Below are positions 35,027 through 45,003 of a stretch of DNA of 45,003 nucleotides, piece by piece. Position 1 is the first letter of the stretch. Every line of letters begins with the position of its first letter. Below the pieces are notes generated by a model. It worked only from the letters and a program-made list of their open reading frames with translations. It was not told where the DNA came from and searched no databases. The stretch is from Darksidea phi (taxonomy: Eukaryota > Ascomycota > Dothideomycetes > Pleosporales > Lentitheciaceae): the NCBI GenBank assembly GCA_030770425.1, contig JASJFT010000303.1, forward strand, positions 1-45,003, read 5' to 3'. The position numbers and the translations under genes are program-made.

Positions 35027-36089
35027 TATAAGAACGCTAGCTCTATACTACTAGACTAACTAATAGATAAAAGAATATCGTACTTAGTATTAGTAATAAT
35101 ACTAAGAGTAGTATAGAATAATAGATATATTAATATAAAGATATTATAGAGTAGACTTACTTAGTCTACTAGACTAAGTAAGACGTATAATTAATATTAG
35201 TATAATATTATCTTTCTTCTTTTTAAGACTCGTTCCTAAGTCTTTTATATATCTATTAGTCCTCTAGTATTTATAATAGAGAACTAATCTATTATAATAG
35301 ATCTACTTAATCTAGTACGCCGCTATAACGAGTATATTAACTAATTAATTAGATATATAAATACTTACTAGCTAGTTAGATAAAGTTTAAATAAATCTAT
35401 ATAATAATTTATAAAATTAAATTAATATAACTTAGATTTAAACTAAGACTTTATTATTACTACTAATACTATTATAAGGGCGCTAGCTCTATATTACTAG
35501 ACTAACTAATAGGTAAAAGAATACTATACTTAGTATTAGTAATAACGTATTTTATAAGCGAGTGGGCCATACAAGCGAGCGGGCTACCCTAAAATATACT
35601 AAAAAACCCAAATTTTAATCTTAAATATCTTAATAACTACTCTATAATAATTTCTAAAATTTTAAATATAAGCTCTTATATATATAATATAGTACATATT
35701 AAAATCTTAGAGCGTATAGCCTAGTAGTTATTAAAATATTTAGAGATATAGACTTTAGGGGCCAAAAAGTAAGATATTTTTAAATATCTCTATAACTACT
35801 AGGCTGTATACTCTAAGATTTTAATAGGTACTATATTATATATATAAGAGCTTATATTTAAAATTTTAGAAATTATTATAAAGTAGTTATTAAGATATTT
35901 AAGATTAAAATTTAGGTTTTTTGGTATATTTTGGGGTAGCCCGTTCGCTTGTATGGCCCACTCGCTTATAAAACACGTTAATATAAAGAATAGTATAGAA
36001 TAATAGATATACTAATATAAAAGTATTATAAGATAGACTTACTTAGTCTATTAGACTAAGTAAGGTATATAACTAATATTAGTATAATA
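35027..36089 (+). mobile_element. TRIM-like non-autonomous LTR element nested in the Copia-2 LTR
   Basis: Two terminal direct repeats (35,027-35,207, 181 bp; and 35,473-36,089, which is the same repeat split by a MITE) begin TATAAGRRCGCTAG and end ATTAGTATAATA. TATAA flanks both ends (35,022-35,026 and 36,090-36,094), a 5-bp target duplication. The internal part (35,208-35,472) is only 265 bp and has no coding motif. Termini were presumably TG...CA before RIP. Orientation is not determined; plus is arbitrary. Confidence 0.8.
35545..35978. mobile_element. 434-bp fold-back MITE (pogo/Tc1-mariner type)
   Basis: Flanked by TA (35,543-35,544 and 35,979-35,980). The two halves are inverted copies of about 190-200 bp around a short centre (about 35,745-35,785), so the whole element can fold into one hairpin. 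The first 18 bases, ACGTATTTTATAAGCGAG, are the same as the TIR of the 1,625-3,477 transposon, which suggests the same transposase moved both. Unlike its surroundings it still contains CpA/TpG (for example GTGGGCCATACAAGCG). It splits the second LTR of the TRIM-like element. Confidence 0.9.
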
Positions 36090-37535
36090 TATAACTAGTA
36101 TATAAAACCCTCTACTCGTATTCTAGCTAGATAGTTAAATAATTTAATATATTTATTCTATATCTCTACCTACTTATAGTTATAAGTCTAAAATAATTTA
36201 TCTATATTATATAATAAAAATATAATCTTATTATCTATTATATCTAAAGCTAGTTTAGGTACTATTCTTTAAGATCTATATAATTAGAATTTATAAATTT
36301 ATATTATAAAAAGACTAGTTAAGATAGCTAATATATAAAACTATATTAATCTCGAAGCTAAAGCTTTTATAAAGCTAAATAAGTTCGAATACTCTATTAA
36401 TTCTATACTACCTATTAATAAGAATAGATTACTAGTAATTAAATCTAGCTTAATAGCTTTTACTTAATATAATAAGAACCTAAGTATCTACTATATAGAG
36501 CTAAAAGAATATTATAAAACTAAGGATAAGCTTAGTTAAATTAAAGCCTATATAGCTAATATACTAGCTAAAGATCTTATTTATTAGATTAAGGATTAGA
36601 AATTACTATATAATTAGCTTAAGGCTCTAAAATAGCTATTTATTCTATTATTAACTAATTAAGAATATAAGATTTAGAAGATATATAACTTAGCTAAAAT
36701 ATTATATATATATAAAGAGAATCTTAAAGAATAAAGTATAATCTTTCTAATAATCTATAATTAAGCTATATAGCTTAATTTAATAAAGATATTAGAATAT
36801 TAACTATATAAGAATCTAATATAAGCTATTAAATAGATTAATTTAGACTATATAATTATTATAACTATTATAATATTTAATATAGAAGTTAGCTTAAATA
36901 GTTTAATTAATTTTATACTATTTAATCTACTAGCTAGCTATTTATACTATTACTAAATAATATAGATAATAAAGTTAAATATTAATAATAGTATATTTAT
37001 AGCTATATTAAATTAAGAATAATCTTTATATAATAAGAAGAGATTATAAAATAATAAGTTATTAAAGCTATTAAAGCTATACCTATATAAAGATCTATAT
37101 TACTAGAAATAGTACTAGTATATTAATATCTTATTATATAAGAGAGAATTTATAAAGAATTCTAAGAAGGTTAAGAAAATAGCTAAATTTAAAGTTAAGA
37201 ATAAGAAGAATATCCTAACTAAAATATAAAAAAAGAATTAATACTTTAAATAATAAAAGTAGACTAGCTAGAATAGTAATATAACTAATATAATAGAAAT
37301 TAATATAGATAATAATCTACTATAATATAAATATAAAGTCTATTCTATATTTTTAGTAGTATATAATATCTTAATAGTTAATAATATCTATCTACTTCTC
37401 TATTTCTAGATATTAAACTTAAGTATAGATATTTATATCTATAATAATCTTATTAAATTCTAATAGAAAGTTCTAACTTTATCTAATAATATTATTCTAG
37501 CTAGAGGCTTAGAGATAGCTATTTAGATCTAAGAA

Positions 37536-37696
37536 TATTAGGCTAGCTTATATACTAGATTAGCTTATATAACTACTTCTAGCTATTATACTATATTCTA
37601 TTCTATATAAACTACTCTTATATAAAGCTATTATAATTAATCGTAGTTTTTACTTCTTTTTCTTATAGTAATTTATTCTAATTTCTTATTATAATA
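37536..37696 (+). repeat. Copia-3 5' LTR
   Basis: 161 bp, direct repeat of 44,472-44,632. Shares TATACTAGATTAGCTTATAT and a CTACTCTTATATAAAGC block. Confidence 0.9.
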
Positions 37697-38831
37697 ATTA
37701 TAAGTCTAGGGTATCTATTATCCCTATAATAGGTTCTTAATAATACTATAGTTTATTTATTTTAGAAAGCTACTACTTTTAATAACCCTCGTAATTTAAT
37801 TATTAATCTTATTATTACTATTACTATAACTATATAATATAATAATAGCTATACTAGACGTTTAGAGATTTTTAAAAACGACTATTATTCTTAGTAAACT
37901 AGAGTACTAGTATCTTTAGCTATTTTAATATAAAGATAAAGTAGTAATATATAATATTTAGTAATATTATAATCTAAATACTAATACTCTAGAATCTATA
38001 CTAGAAGAACTAGAGATTCTAGAATAGCTAGACTCTAATAAGAATTATATAATATAGTTTAAGATATAGAAATATAAATATAAGAAATCCTCTTTCCTAG
38101 AAGCTTAGACTACTATCTAGTATAACGTTATATTAGCTCTTAAATTAGTTATATTTTTCGTAATTCTAATTATCTTATTATATTTTAATATTTTAATATC
38201 TTATATAATAGTATAGATAGTAATTATACGATAATAATAGCTTTTAATTTACTAATAATATATATAGATAGTTAAATATATCGATAATACTAAACCCCCT
38301 ACTTTTATCTATTTTTACTAGTTTCTCTATATTCGATATAAGCCCCTATACTATTATTTATATCGTATCTACTATAGATACTAGCTCTATCTTCTATATT
38401 AGATATTCGCTCCCTCTATAGTATACTAAGAAGACTAATTTCTCTTTCTATAACGATTCTTTCTATATAAGCTTTTCCTCTAGTCTATATAAACGGTATA
38501 GCTATCTTTAAATAAAACGTCTATTCTTATTATATAGGATCTTAGATAGGAATATAATATAGGTAACTACTAATAGCTATATAAGAATCCTATTACCGCT
38601 TATTTCCTTAAATATATCTAATATATAGTTAGTTTTATACTACTAGTTATTATAATTAAGAAGTTCTATTAATAGTATCTCCTACTTATAGCGCTAGGGA
38701 TATTCCGCTATAATATTTAAAAGATTTAGAGTACTATACTTAAATAGTCTATTCTACTCTAGTTTCTTCTACTAAAGGACTAGGTAAACGATCGTTGGCG
38801 AAGATATATAGTTAATAGATATTAATATAAA

Positions 38832-38927
38832 AAAGCTAGCTAAAGATAAGAGATAGATATAAGAAAGCTAGTTAAGAATAAGAGATAGATATAAGAAAGC
38901 TAGCTAAGAATAAGAGATAGATATAAG
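38832..38927. repeat. 32-bp tandem repeat, three copies, inside Copia-3
   Basis: Units at 38,832, 38,864 and 38,896, each AAAGCTAGYTAARGATAAGA plus GATAGATATAAG (first unit has one substitution). Near the 5' part of the element. Confidence 0.9.
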
Positions 38928-41900
38928 TAGAATACTAGTATTATTATAGGTAATTTTTATACTATAGGTAGTATTAGTATACTAACTTCTTACTACTACT
39001 ATTAGTCTTCTAACTAGACTCTATAGTTTAATATTATATATTATTTCTTATCTAGCGTCTTAATATTCGAAATATTATCTTATTAGTATCTTATAATCGA
39101 TAGTACTATATATAGCTTTATAGCTCTATTATTATATATAAGGTATAAATATAGTATCTTTACTATATATAAACTCTTACTATATTTTATATAGACCTTC
39201 TAAAGAGACTTCTACTATATAAATCTAAATTAAATAAATATAAGAAATAGATATAAAAGAATAAGATTTTAAAAGAGATATACGTTAATATAACCTTAAC
39301 TACCTTACTAATCTAGATTCTATTAATTTAGAAGGACTAAATAGTATATACTCGTATAAGGAAATTAAAGAATTATATTATCTCTTCTACTTCTATTTAA
39401 AGATAGAAAATATATTATAAATATAATATTCTATAAATATCTAATTAATATACTTAGAATCTAGAGATCTAGCTTAATAAGTAGGTATATATTATAGAAG
39501 TAATAACCCTTCTATTAATATTAAAAATAAGTAGTAGTTAGATATAAAAAGACTTTCTAGTAGTAACTAGTAGATATTATAAGATCTAGACTATTATAGA
39601 ACTCTATATCTATTTTAAAATAATTAATTATAGTATAGAAGATTTAAAGCTAAAAATAATTATAGAATATATAATAAGTCTAAGGTAATTTCTTTAAGTT
39701 ATTAATATAAAAGGTATATTTTTAGAGATCTTTACTATAATATTAGAAATAGCTAAAATAATAGATATAGTATAAGTAGTATAGTTAATAGAAAACTAGG
39801 AAAACTAGAAGAAGAAATTAAAGAAAACTAGTTTTAGTTCTAATTAGAAATACCTAGTTAAGTATCTATATAATAAATAATATTAATATATAAAGTATTA
39901 TTATATTATACTATCTTTATATCTAGCTTTATAGAAATCTAAGTCTAATATTAAGATAAAGTTTATTAGAGTATAGGATAATTTAATAACGATAAGTTAG
40001 ATAGATAGAGTAATTACTTAAGTTAAAGGTAAATTAATTTATATAGAGTTAGTAACTTAGTTAAATATAATTTATAATACCTATTCTAGTATATCTTTTA
40101 ATAATAGTATAGAAGGTAGATTTAATAATAGCTAATATTATAGTAATACTATTACTTATAGTACCTTTAGTATAATAATAACCCTATTATATATTAACTA
40201 CTAGATAATAGACTTAGAATTAAATCTATATATCTATAATATACGGAATTTATAGAAGTAGACCTATACTTAATATAGAAATTCTAATAAGATTCTATAT
40301 ATTAAAGCTTAAGCTATCTAGATTATAAAGTAGAGAATAATTAGAGTATCTATTAAAAGAACTTATAATATTAAGAAAGTCCTACTTATAAAGATCGCTC
40401 TAGTTAAGAACTTTTTTATTAATATTCTTAGTCTTATAAGACTTAAGAAGAGATTAATATACTTTAACTTAAGATAGAATCTTTTATATTATTATCTATT
40501 AAATAGTATAATTACTATTTTATAATATTAATTAGAATACTAGCTTATTAATACTAATCTATTAGCTTATTTAAATACTAATATATTAATAACTATAATA
40601 GCTTTTTATTAAGTATTACGTCTATTAAGAAATCCTAAGTCTAATCTTAAGACTATAACTATTTAAGCTTATTATATATAGGTATATTCTTTACCTAATA
40701 TAATTATATACTTAAAAGAATTAATAAGAGATTTTAAGCTTTAAGAAGAATATCTATCTTCTATTTAAAAGAAGTATAAAAATTATATTCTTATAAAGAT
40801 AAATTAATAGATCTTATAATAAATACTAGAAATACTAGCTATATATTCTTTTTAATAAATTACTATTAATCTTATATACTTAATATCTTATAGAGAGCTT
40901 TATTATAATAGAGATAAGTATAGTCTTTACGTAGTAAATTAATTCTTAAAGTAGTATAAGCTTTTATATTTACCTAATAAGCTTTAGAGTACTTTTATTC
41001 TAACTATATTTAACTTTATAAAGAAGATTTAATATTAGTTAAATTATAAGTATACTATTATTATAATCTAATTAGATAATAAGAAAGATTTTAGAAAAGA
41101 TTTCTTAAAGGCCCTACGTCGACTAGAAATTAAGAGTAAAATAATAACTAAGAATACTAATAAGCTAAAAGGACTATAAAAAGTAATAGAATATATAATT
41201 ATATAATAAGTATAAGTACTTTAAATAGTCTTAGGGCTATTTAAGGAATATACAAATAAACTAACTCTTATAACTATCTAGCTCCTTAATACTATATCTA
41301 TTTAATCGTTATAATAAAAGATACCTTATAAGATAATCTTTAATACTAAGCTATTAGTAGCTTATTATAACTCTATTAGTTATTAGGCCTATATCTATTA
41401 GCGTAATTTAAAATTAGTTAATAAGATAGAGCCGAGGGCTTATATTAGATATCTTATTAGATATAAATTATCTAATATCTTCTATATATAAATATCTAAA
41501 CTTAATAGAATTATTAAAATATAAGATATAATATTTAAATAGAAGTTTAATTATAAGAATAATATTCTTAATAGACTATATATAAAAAGGATCTTAAAAG
41601 AAAAGATTAAGATTTTAGATCTAGAATAGTCTTAGTTTACTATAGAGCTTAAGAATCTATATATTATAAAATAGCTTAATAGATATATTAAAGAGTAGAT
41701 ACTCTTAAAAAATATAGAAATAAGATTCTTATCTATAAGAGAAAAGAATACTCTTAATTAAAAGAAAGAAGAGAAAGAGAATAATAAAGACGTTCTTTTA
41801 ATATCTAAATTCTTAGTTTAAGATAGTTTAGTATACCTACTATCTATAATAGCTCTTACTACTCGTTCTACTTTAAGAGCTAAATCTTAAGCTTAATATA

Positions 41901-44471
41901 TATATAAAATTCCTAATTATCTACTAGATTAATATAATAATACTTTATAAGCTCGTAATTCTAATATTAATATAATAAATATCTTATTAGAACGTAGATA
42001 ATATTTAATATAATTAATATATTATACTATAAGAATAAGAGAAAGAGAAAAAAGTAGAAGAGAAGTAAATTTAGTCCTTTTAATCTATTATAGAGTCTTT
42101 ACTATTACTATAAACTTAAGTATCTTAAATAATCTTATTATTACTCTATTAAAAATATATCTATACTAGAGTATTATATCTAATCCTTTAAAATATTATA
42201 AAAACCTTTAAAATTACCTATATAGTAACTAGTTCTAAGAAATAATATAGAAGAAAATAGAGAACTACTAGAAAAAGAGGTATTTTAAGCTTATAGAAGT
42301 AATATTATATATAGTAGATATAGAGGTTCTATCTCTTATATAAATATATACCTATAAGTTTAATAAGAATAACTTCTTTAATAAAACTAAAGTAAGATTA
42401 ATTATATAAGAAGATTTATAAACTTAATAGAATAATATATATACTATTATATTAATTACTAAAATCTTTAGAGCTCTAATAGCTCTAATTACTTAATTTA
42501 AACTACTTATATATTAATATAATACTATAAATATTTTTCTAAATATTAAAATTTCTTAATAATTATACTATAATACTTCTAAAGAATTCTTAAAGTAGTA
42601 TAGATTATTACTACTATTATATCGAGTACTATATAGGTTAAAGAAAGTACTATTACTTTAATATTAAGATTTATCTATAATATTAACTTAGTTAGGTCTA
42701 AGAAAGATACTAAATATATTATATCTATATAATAATAAAAGTCTTATTATCTTCTTCTATATAGATAATATTATAGTTTTAGTTTATCTAAGAAATAAGA
42801 TTATTTATAAAAAGTTTAAAAAAAGATTATTAGAATATTATAAACTTTATTTAATAGATTAACTTAACTAGTTTCTTAGTATATATACTATAAGATATAA
42901 AGTAAGACTCTATATAGCTTATTTAAAACTTATTTATTAATAAAATTATTATAAAGTTTAATCTTAAGAAAGACTTAAATAGCTTTTCTTAAATACTAAT
43001 AGTTAAAATCTACCTTAAACCTTTTATCAGACTAGTAGAAGAATTAGTTATTAAAATATATTAATAGCTAGTTAGATTAATAGTATATATTATAGTAATT
43101 ATAAGAGCTAATATCTTAAAAATCTACTTAACCCTCTTTATATATCTAATAAGAGCTAGCTCTTAGTATATTAATACTATCTATTATACTTAAAGATTTA
43201 TTATAGAAACTTAATATCTAGTAATAAAAGCTTTAGCTTATACTTTTACTTATTAAGCCTTCTTTATAAATAAAGAATAAGGATTAGGTATTAAATCTAT
43301 ATTTTATAATATATTAGATATATTATTTACTAATAATTCTATTATAAAAATAAGCTTAAATAGATTTCTCTTTAAGCTATTTAATATACCTATTAACTAG
43401 AAGATAATAAAGTAATAAATAATTTCTAAATTAACTACTAAAGCTAAACTATACTTATTCTTATAAACGATATCTAATAAAATTTAGTAGAATAGTCTAT
43501 TTAAATAACTAAACTTTAAGACTAATATTAAATTAGTTATCTATTATAATAATACTTAAATAGTTAGAATAGTTATTAAAGCTACTAAGAAGCTTTAATC
43601 TAAACTTAAATATATTAATATTTATTAGCTATAACTTTAATAATTAATAGAGTAAAAAGAAATAATCGTTAATTAAATTCTTATAGCTAAAATACTAGTT
43701 AATAGATTAACTAAGATACTTCTAAGATAGAAGTATAAAGCTTTTACTCGTTAACTTAGACTAGAAGATATCTCTAAATAGTTAAGCTTTTATCTTAACT
43801 AATATAAGGCTAATTAACTAGCTAGTATTAATCTTAAGTAGTCTTAAGTAGGATAGCTTCTATTTAATCTATTACTAGGATAGGCTTCTATTCTAACTAG
43901 CTACTCTACTTTAATCTAGTCTAGTACTAAGATAGGCTTCTATCCTAAGTAGTTATTTACTAATATCTCTTTTAAGTATCTTATTTTATTTATTTATTTA
44001 TTTACCCTTTTAAAAGATTTAATATACTTCTATTTACTTCTTTTAAGTAGTATATTTATTTCTTTTAACTATTAAATCTTATAAAAATAAGAATAGTATA
44101 GTAAACTTAAAGTTTATATTAATACCTTTAGATATACTATATTAAAATATCTTTAAGTATACTATATATTCTAAACTATTATTATAAATTAATTTATAGA
44201 CGGCTTCTTTAAATACTATAACTTAAAGAATTTATATAAAGAGGTAGAAAGATTTAAAGTAGAAGATCTTATTTTTATATAAGTTTAATTCCTATATAAA
44301 GTAACTATCTTTTTACTTTCTTTTTAATTATTACTTTTAATTTATTAGAACTAGGGAGGTAGAGAAGCGTTAAATAGACCCTCTTCTAATTACTTATACT
44401 CTTTTTATCTATCCTCTTATTACTTCTTAATATTTTATACTCTTTTACTATTCTTTTAGAATAGAGGGGTA

Positions 44472-44632
44472 TATTAGACTAGTTTATATACTAGATTAGC
44501 TTATATAACTACTTTTAGCTACTATATTATATTCTATTCTATATAAGCTACTCTTATATAAAGCTATTATAATTAACTATAGTTTTTACTTCTTTTTCTT
44601 ATAGTAAATTACTTTAATTCCTTACTATAATA
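44472..44632 (+). repeat. Copia-3 3' LTR
   Basis: 161 bp, pairs with 37,536-37,696. Preceded by a pyrimidine/purine-biased region (AATAGAGGGGTA) that could be the polypurine tract. Confidence 0.9.
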
Positions 44633-44919
44633 TAGATAAACTTTTTTAAAGAAAGTAAAGAAACTAATAGAATATATTATAATAAATAACTCTTTATAAG
44701 AGCTAGAATAATCTTTAAAAAAGAAAAAGAGTATATTATATCTACTTCTACTAGAGAACTTTAAGATTATTATTAGACTAGTTATAGTTATATATTAAAT
44801 CTTATATAATTTTATATTCTATTATTATATCTTTTTAAGAATTTATCTTATCTCTATCTAAATATAATTCTTTTATTATCTTAGTATTTCTATACCTATT
44901 TATCTATATATATCTTATA
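44633..44919 (+). repeat. 287-bp dispersed repeat, copy 2 (pairs with 23,005-23,291)
   Basis: Begins immediately after the Copia-3 3' LTR and ends at CTTATA, where GC-normal sequence starts within a few bases. Same length and orientation as copy 1. Confidence 0.8.
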
Positions 44920-45003
44920 GTAGTAGAATGTTATACGTTGTACGTACCTTTATACGGGATCCGGGTTAGGGCCGATAGAACGTTTGTCGCACCGTTGGTT
45001 TCT
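44920..45003. other. Start of a second GC-normal segment at the window edge
   Basis: From about 44,925 CpA/TpG and GC return (ATGTTATACGTTGTACGTAC, then GGGATCCGGGTTAGGGCC). Too short to call a gene. Confidence 0.7.

Larger units (their letters stand above)
34860..36179 (+). repeat. Copia-2 5' LTR, interrupted by the TRIM-like element
   Basis: Outer parts 34,860-35,026 and 36,090-36,179 together correspond to one Copia-1 LTR in reverse orientation. Confidence 0.8.
34860..37535 (+). mobile_element. Copia-2: 5' part of a second Copia-1-family element, opposite orientation
   Basis: Starts TATAAGTAG at 34,860. The 5' LTR ends CTACTTATA at 36,179, the reverse complement of the Copia-1 LTR. The LTR is swollen to 1,320 bp by a nested TRIM-like element. 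From 36,180 the sequence follows Copia-1 read from its right end (IKAYIANILAKDL near 36,530-36,580 in the gag-like part) and stays recognisable up to 37,535 (LEIAI*I). There it breaks at the Copia-3 LTR. The remaining pol and 3' LTR are not found to the right of Copia-3 in this window. Confidence 0.8.
37536..44632 (+). mobile_element. Copia-3: RIP-degraded Ty1/Copia retrotransposon, 161-bp LTRs
   Basis: LTRs at 37,536-37,696 and 44,472-44,632 have equal length, start TATTAG (RIP form of TGTTAG) and end TATAATA. On the plus strand the RT box is readable at 42,755-42,772 as FYIDNI (for FYVDDI), followed at about 42,800-42,880 by EYYKLYLID*LNQFL. RNase H-like and integrase regions are expected at about 39,200-41,500 but are weak. 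Total 7.1 kb, long for a Copia element, so a further insertion or long untranslated region is possible. Flanks do not show a target duplication (AAGAA left, TAGAT right). Confidence 0.8.

Noticed and set aside
44960..44980. GGGTTAGGG near the right edge as a telomere remnant
   Set aside because: A single copy in non-repetitive sequence.

Overview
The window reads as a filamentous ascomycete (Pezizomycotina) chromosome with a two-compartment structure. About 1-23,700 and 34,110-44,920 are very AT-rich, nearly free of CpA/TpG dinucleotides (so almost no ATG), and made of nested, dead transposable elements. This is the signature of extreme repeat-induced point mutation (RIP, CpA to TpA). Between them lies a GC-normal island, about 23,720-34,110, carrying five intron-rich genes with typical short fungal introns (46-82 nt, GT...AG). 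GC-normal DNA appears again from about 44,920 to the right edge.

Left AT block. A chromodomain Ty3/Gypsy element on the minus strand (Gypsy-A, 1-14,840, LTR copies at both ends) is interrupted by a pogo/Fot1-type DNA transposon (1,625-3,477, 58-bp terminal inverted repeats, TA target duplication) and by a complete Ty1/Copia element (Copia-1, 7,199-12,897). To its right is a plus-strand Gypsy remnant (Gypsy-B) that seems to lack its reverse-transcriptase core, then an unclassified degenerate repeat ending at 23,291. The block ends in a 12-bp/23-bp minisatellite that runs across the boundary and shows RIP fading unit by unit.

Gene island. In order: a seven-helix rhodopsin-like/PTH11-like membrane protein (+); an alpha/beta hydrolase of the fungal toxin-biosynthesis (AKT2-like) family (-), whose three N-terminal exons had to be joined by splicing; a pisatin-demethylase-like cytochrome P450 (+), divergent from the hydrolase over a 351-bp shared promoter; a plant-type SAM-dependent O-methyltransferase (+); and a monocarboxylate-transporter-like MFS permease (+). 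Together they look like the tailoring, export and perhaps sensing part of a secondary-metabolite gene cluster. No backbone enzyme (PKS, NRPS, terpene cyclase) and no cluster transcription factor is visible. A 125-bp perfect-period tandem duplication sits in the O-methyltransferase upstream region.

Right AT block. It starts only about 55 bp after the MFS stop codon. A second copy of the Copia-1 family (Copia-2, +) has its 5' LTR invaded by a small non-autonomous LTR element (TRIM-like, 35,027-36,089), whose own second LTR is invaded by a 434-bp fold-back MITE. Copia-2 is cut off at 37,536 by a different Copia element (Copia-3, 37,536-44,632, 161-bp LTRs). The flanks of Copia-3 do not match each other, suggesting recombination. 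A 287-bp repeat identical in length to one at 23,005-23,291 then abuts the next GC-normal segment.

Splice sites and exon joins were derived by eye: reading frame was checked across every junction, and each spliced CDS length is a multiple of three. Element classes in the AT blocks were recognised from mutated but readable protein motifs.
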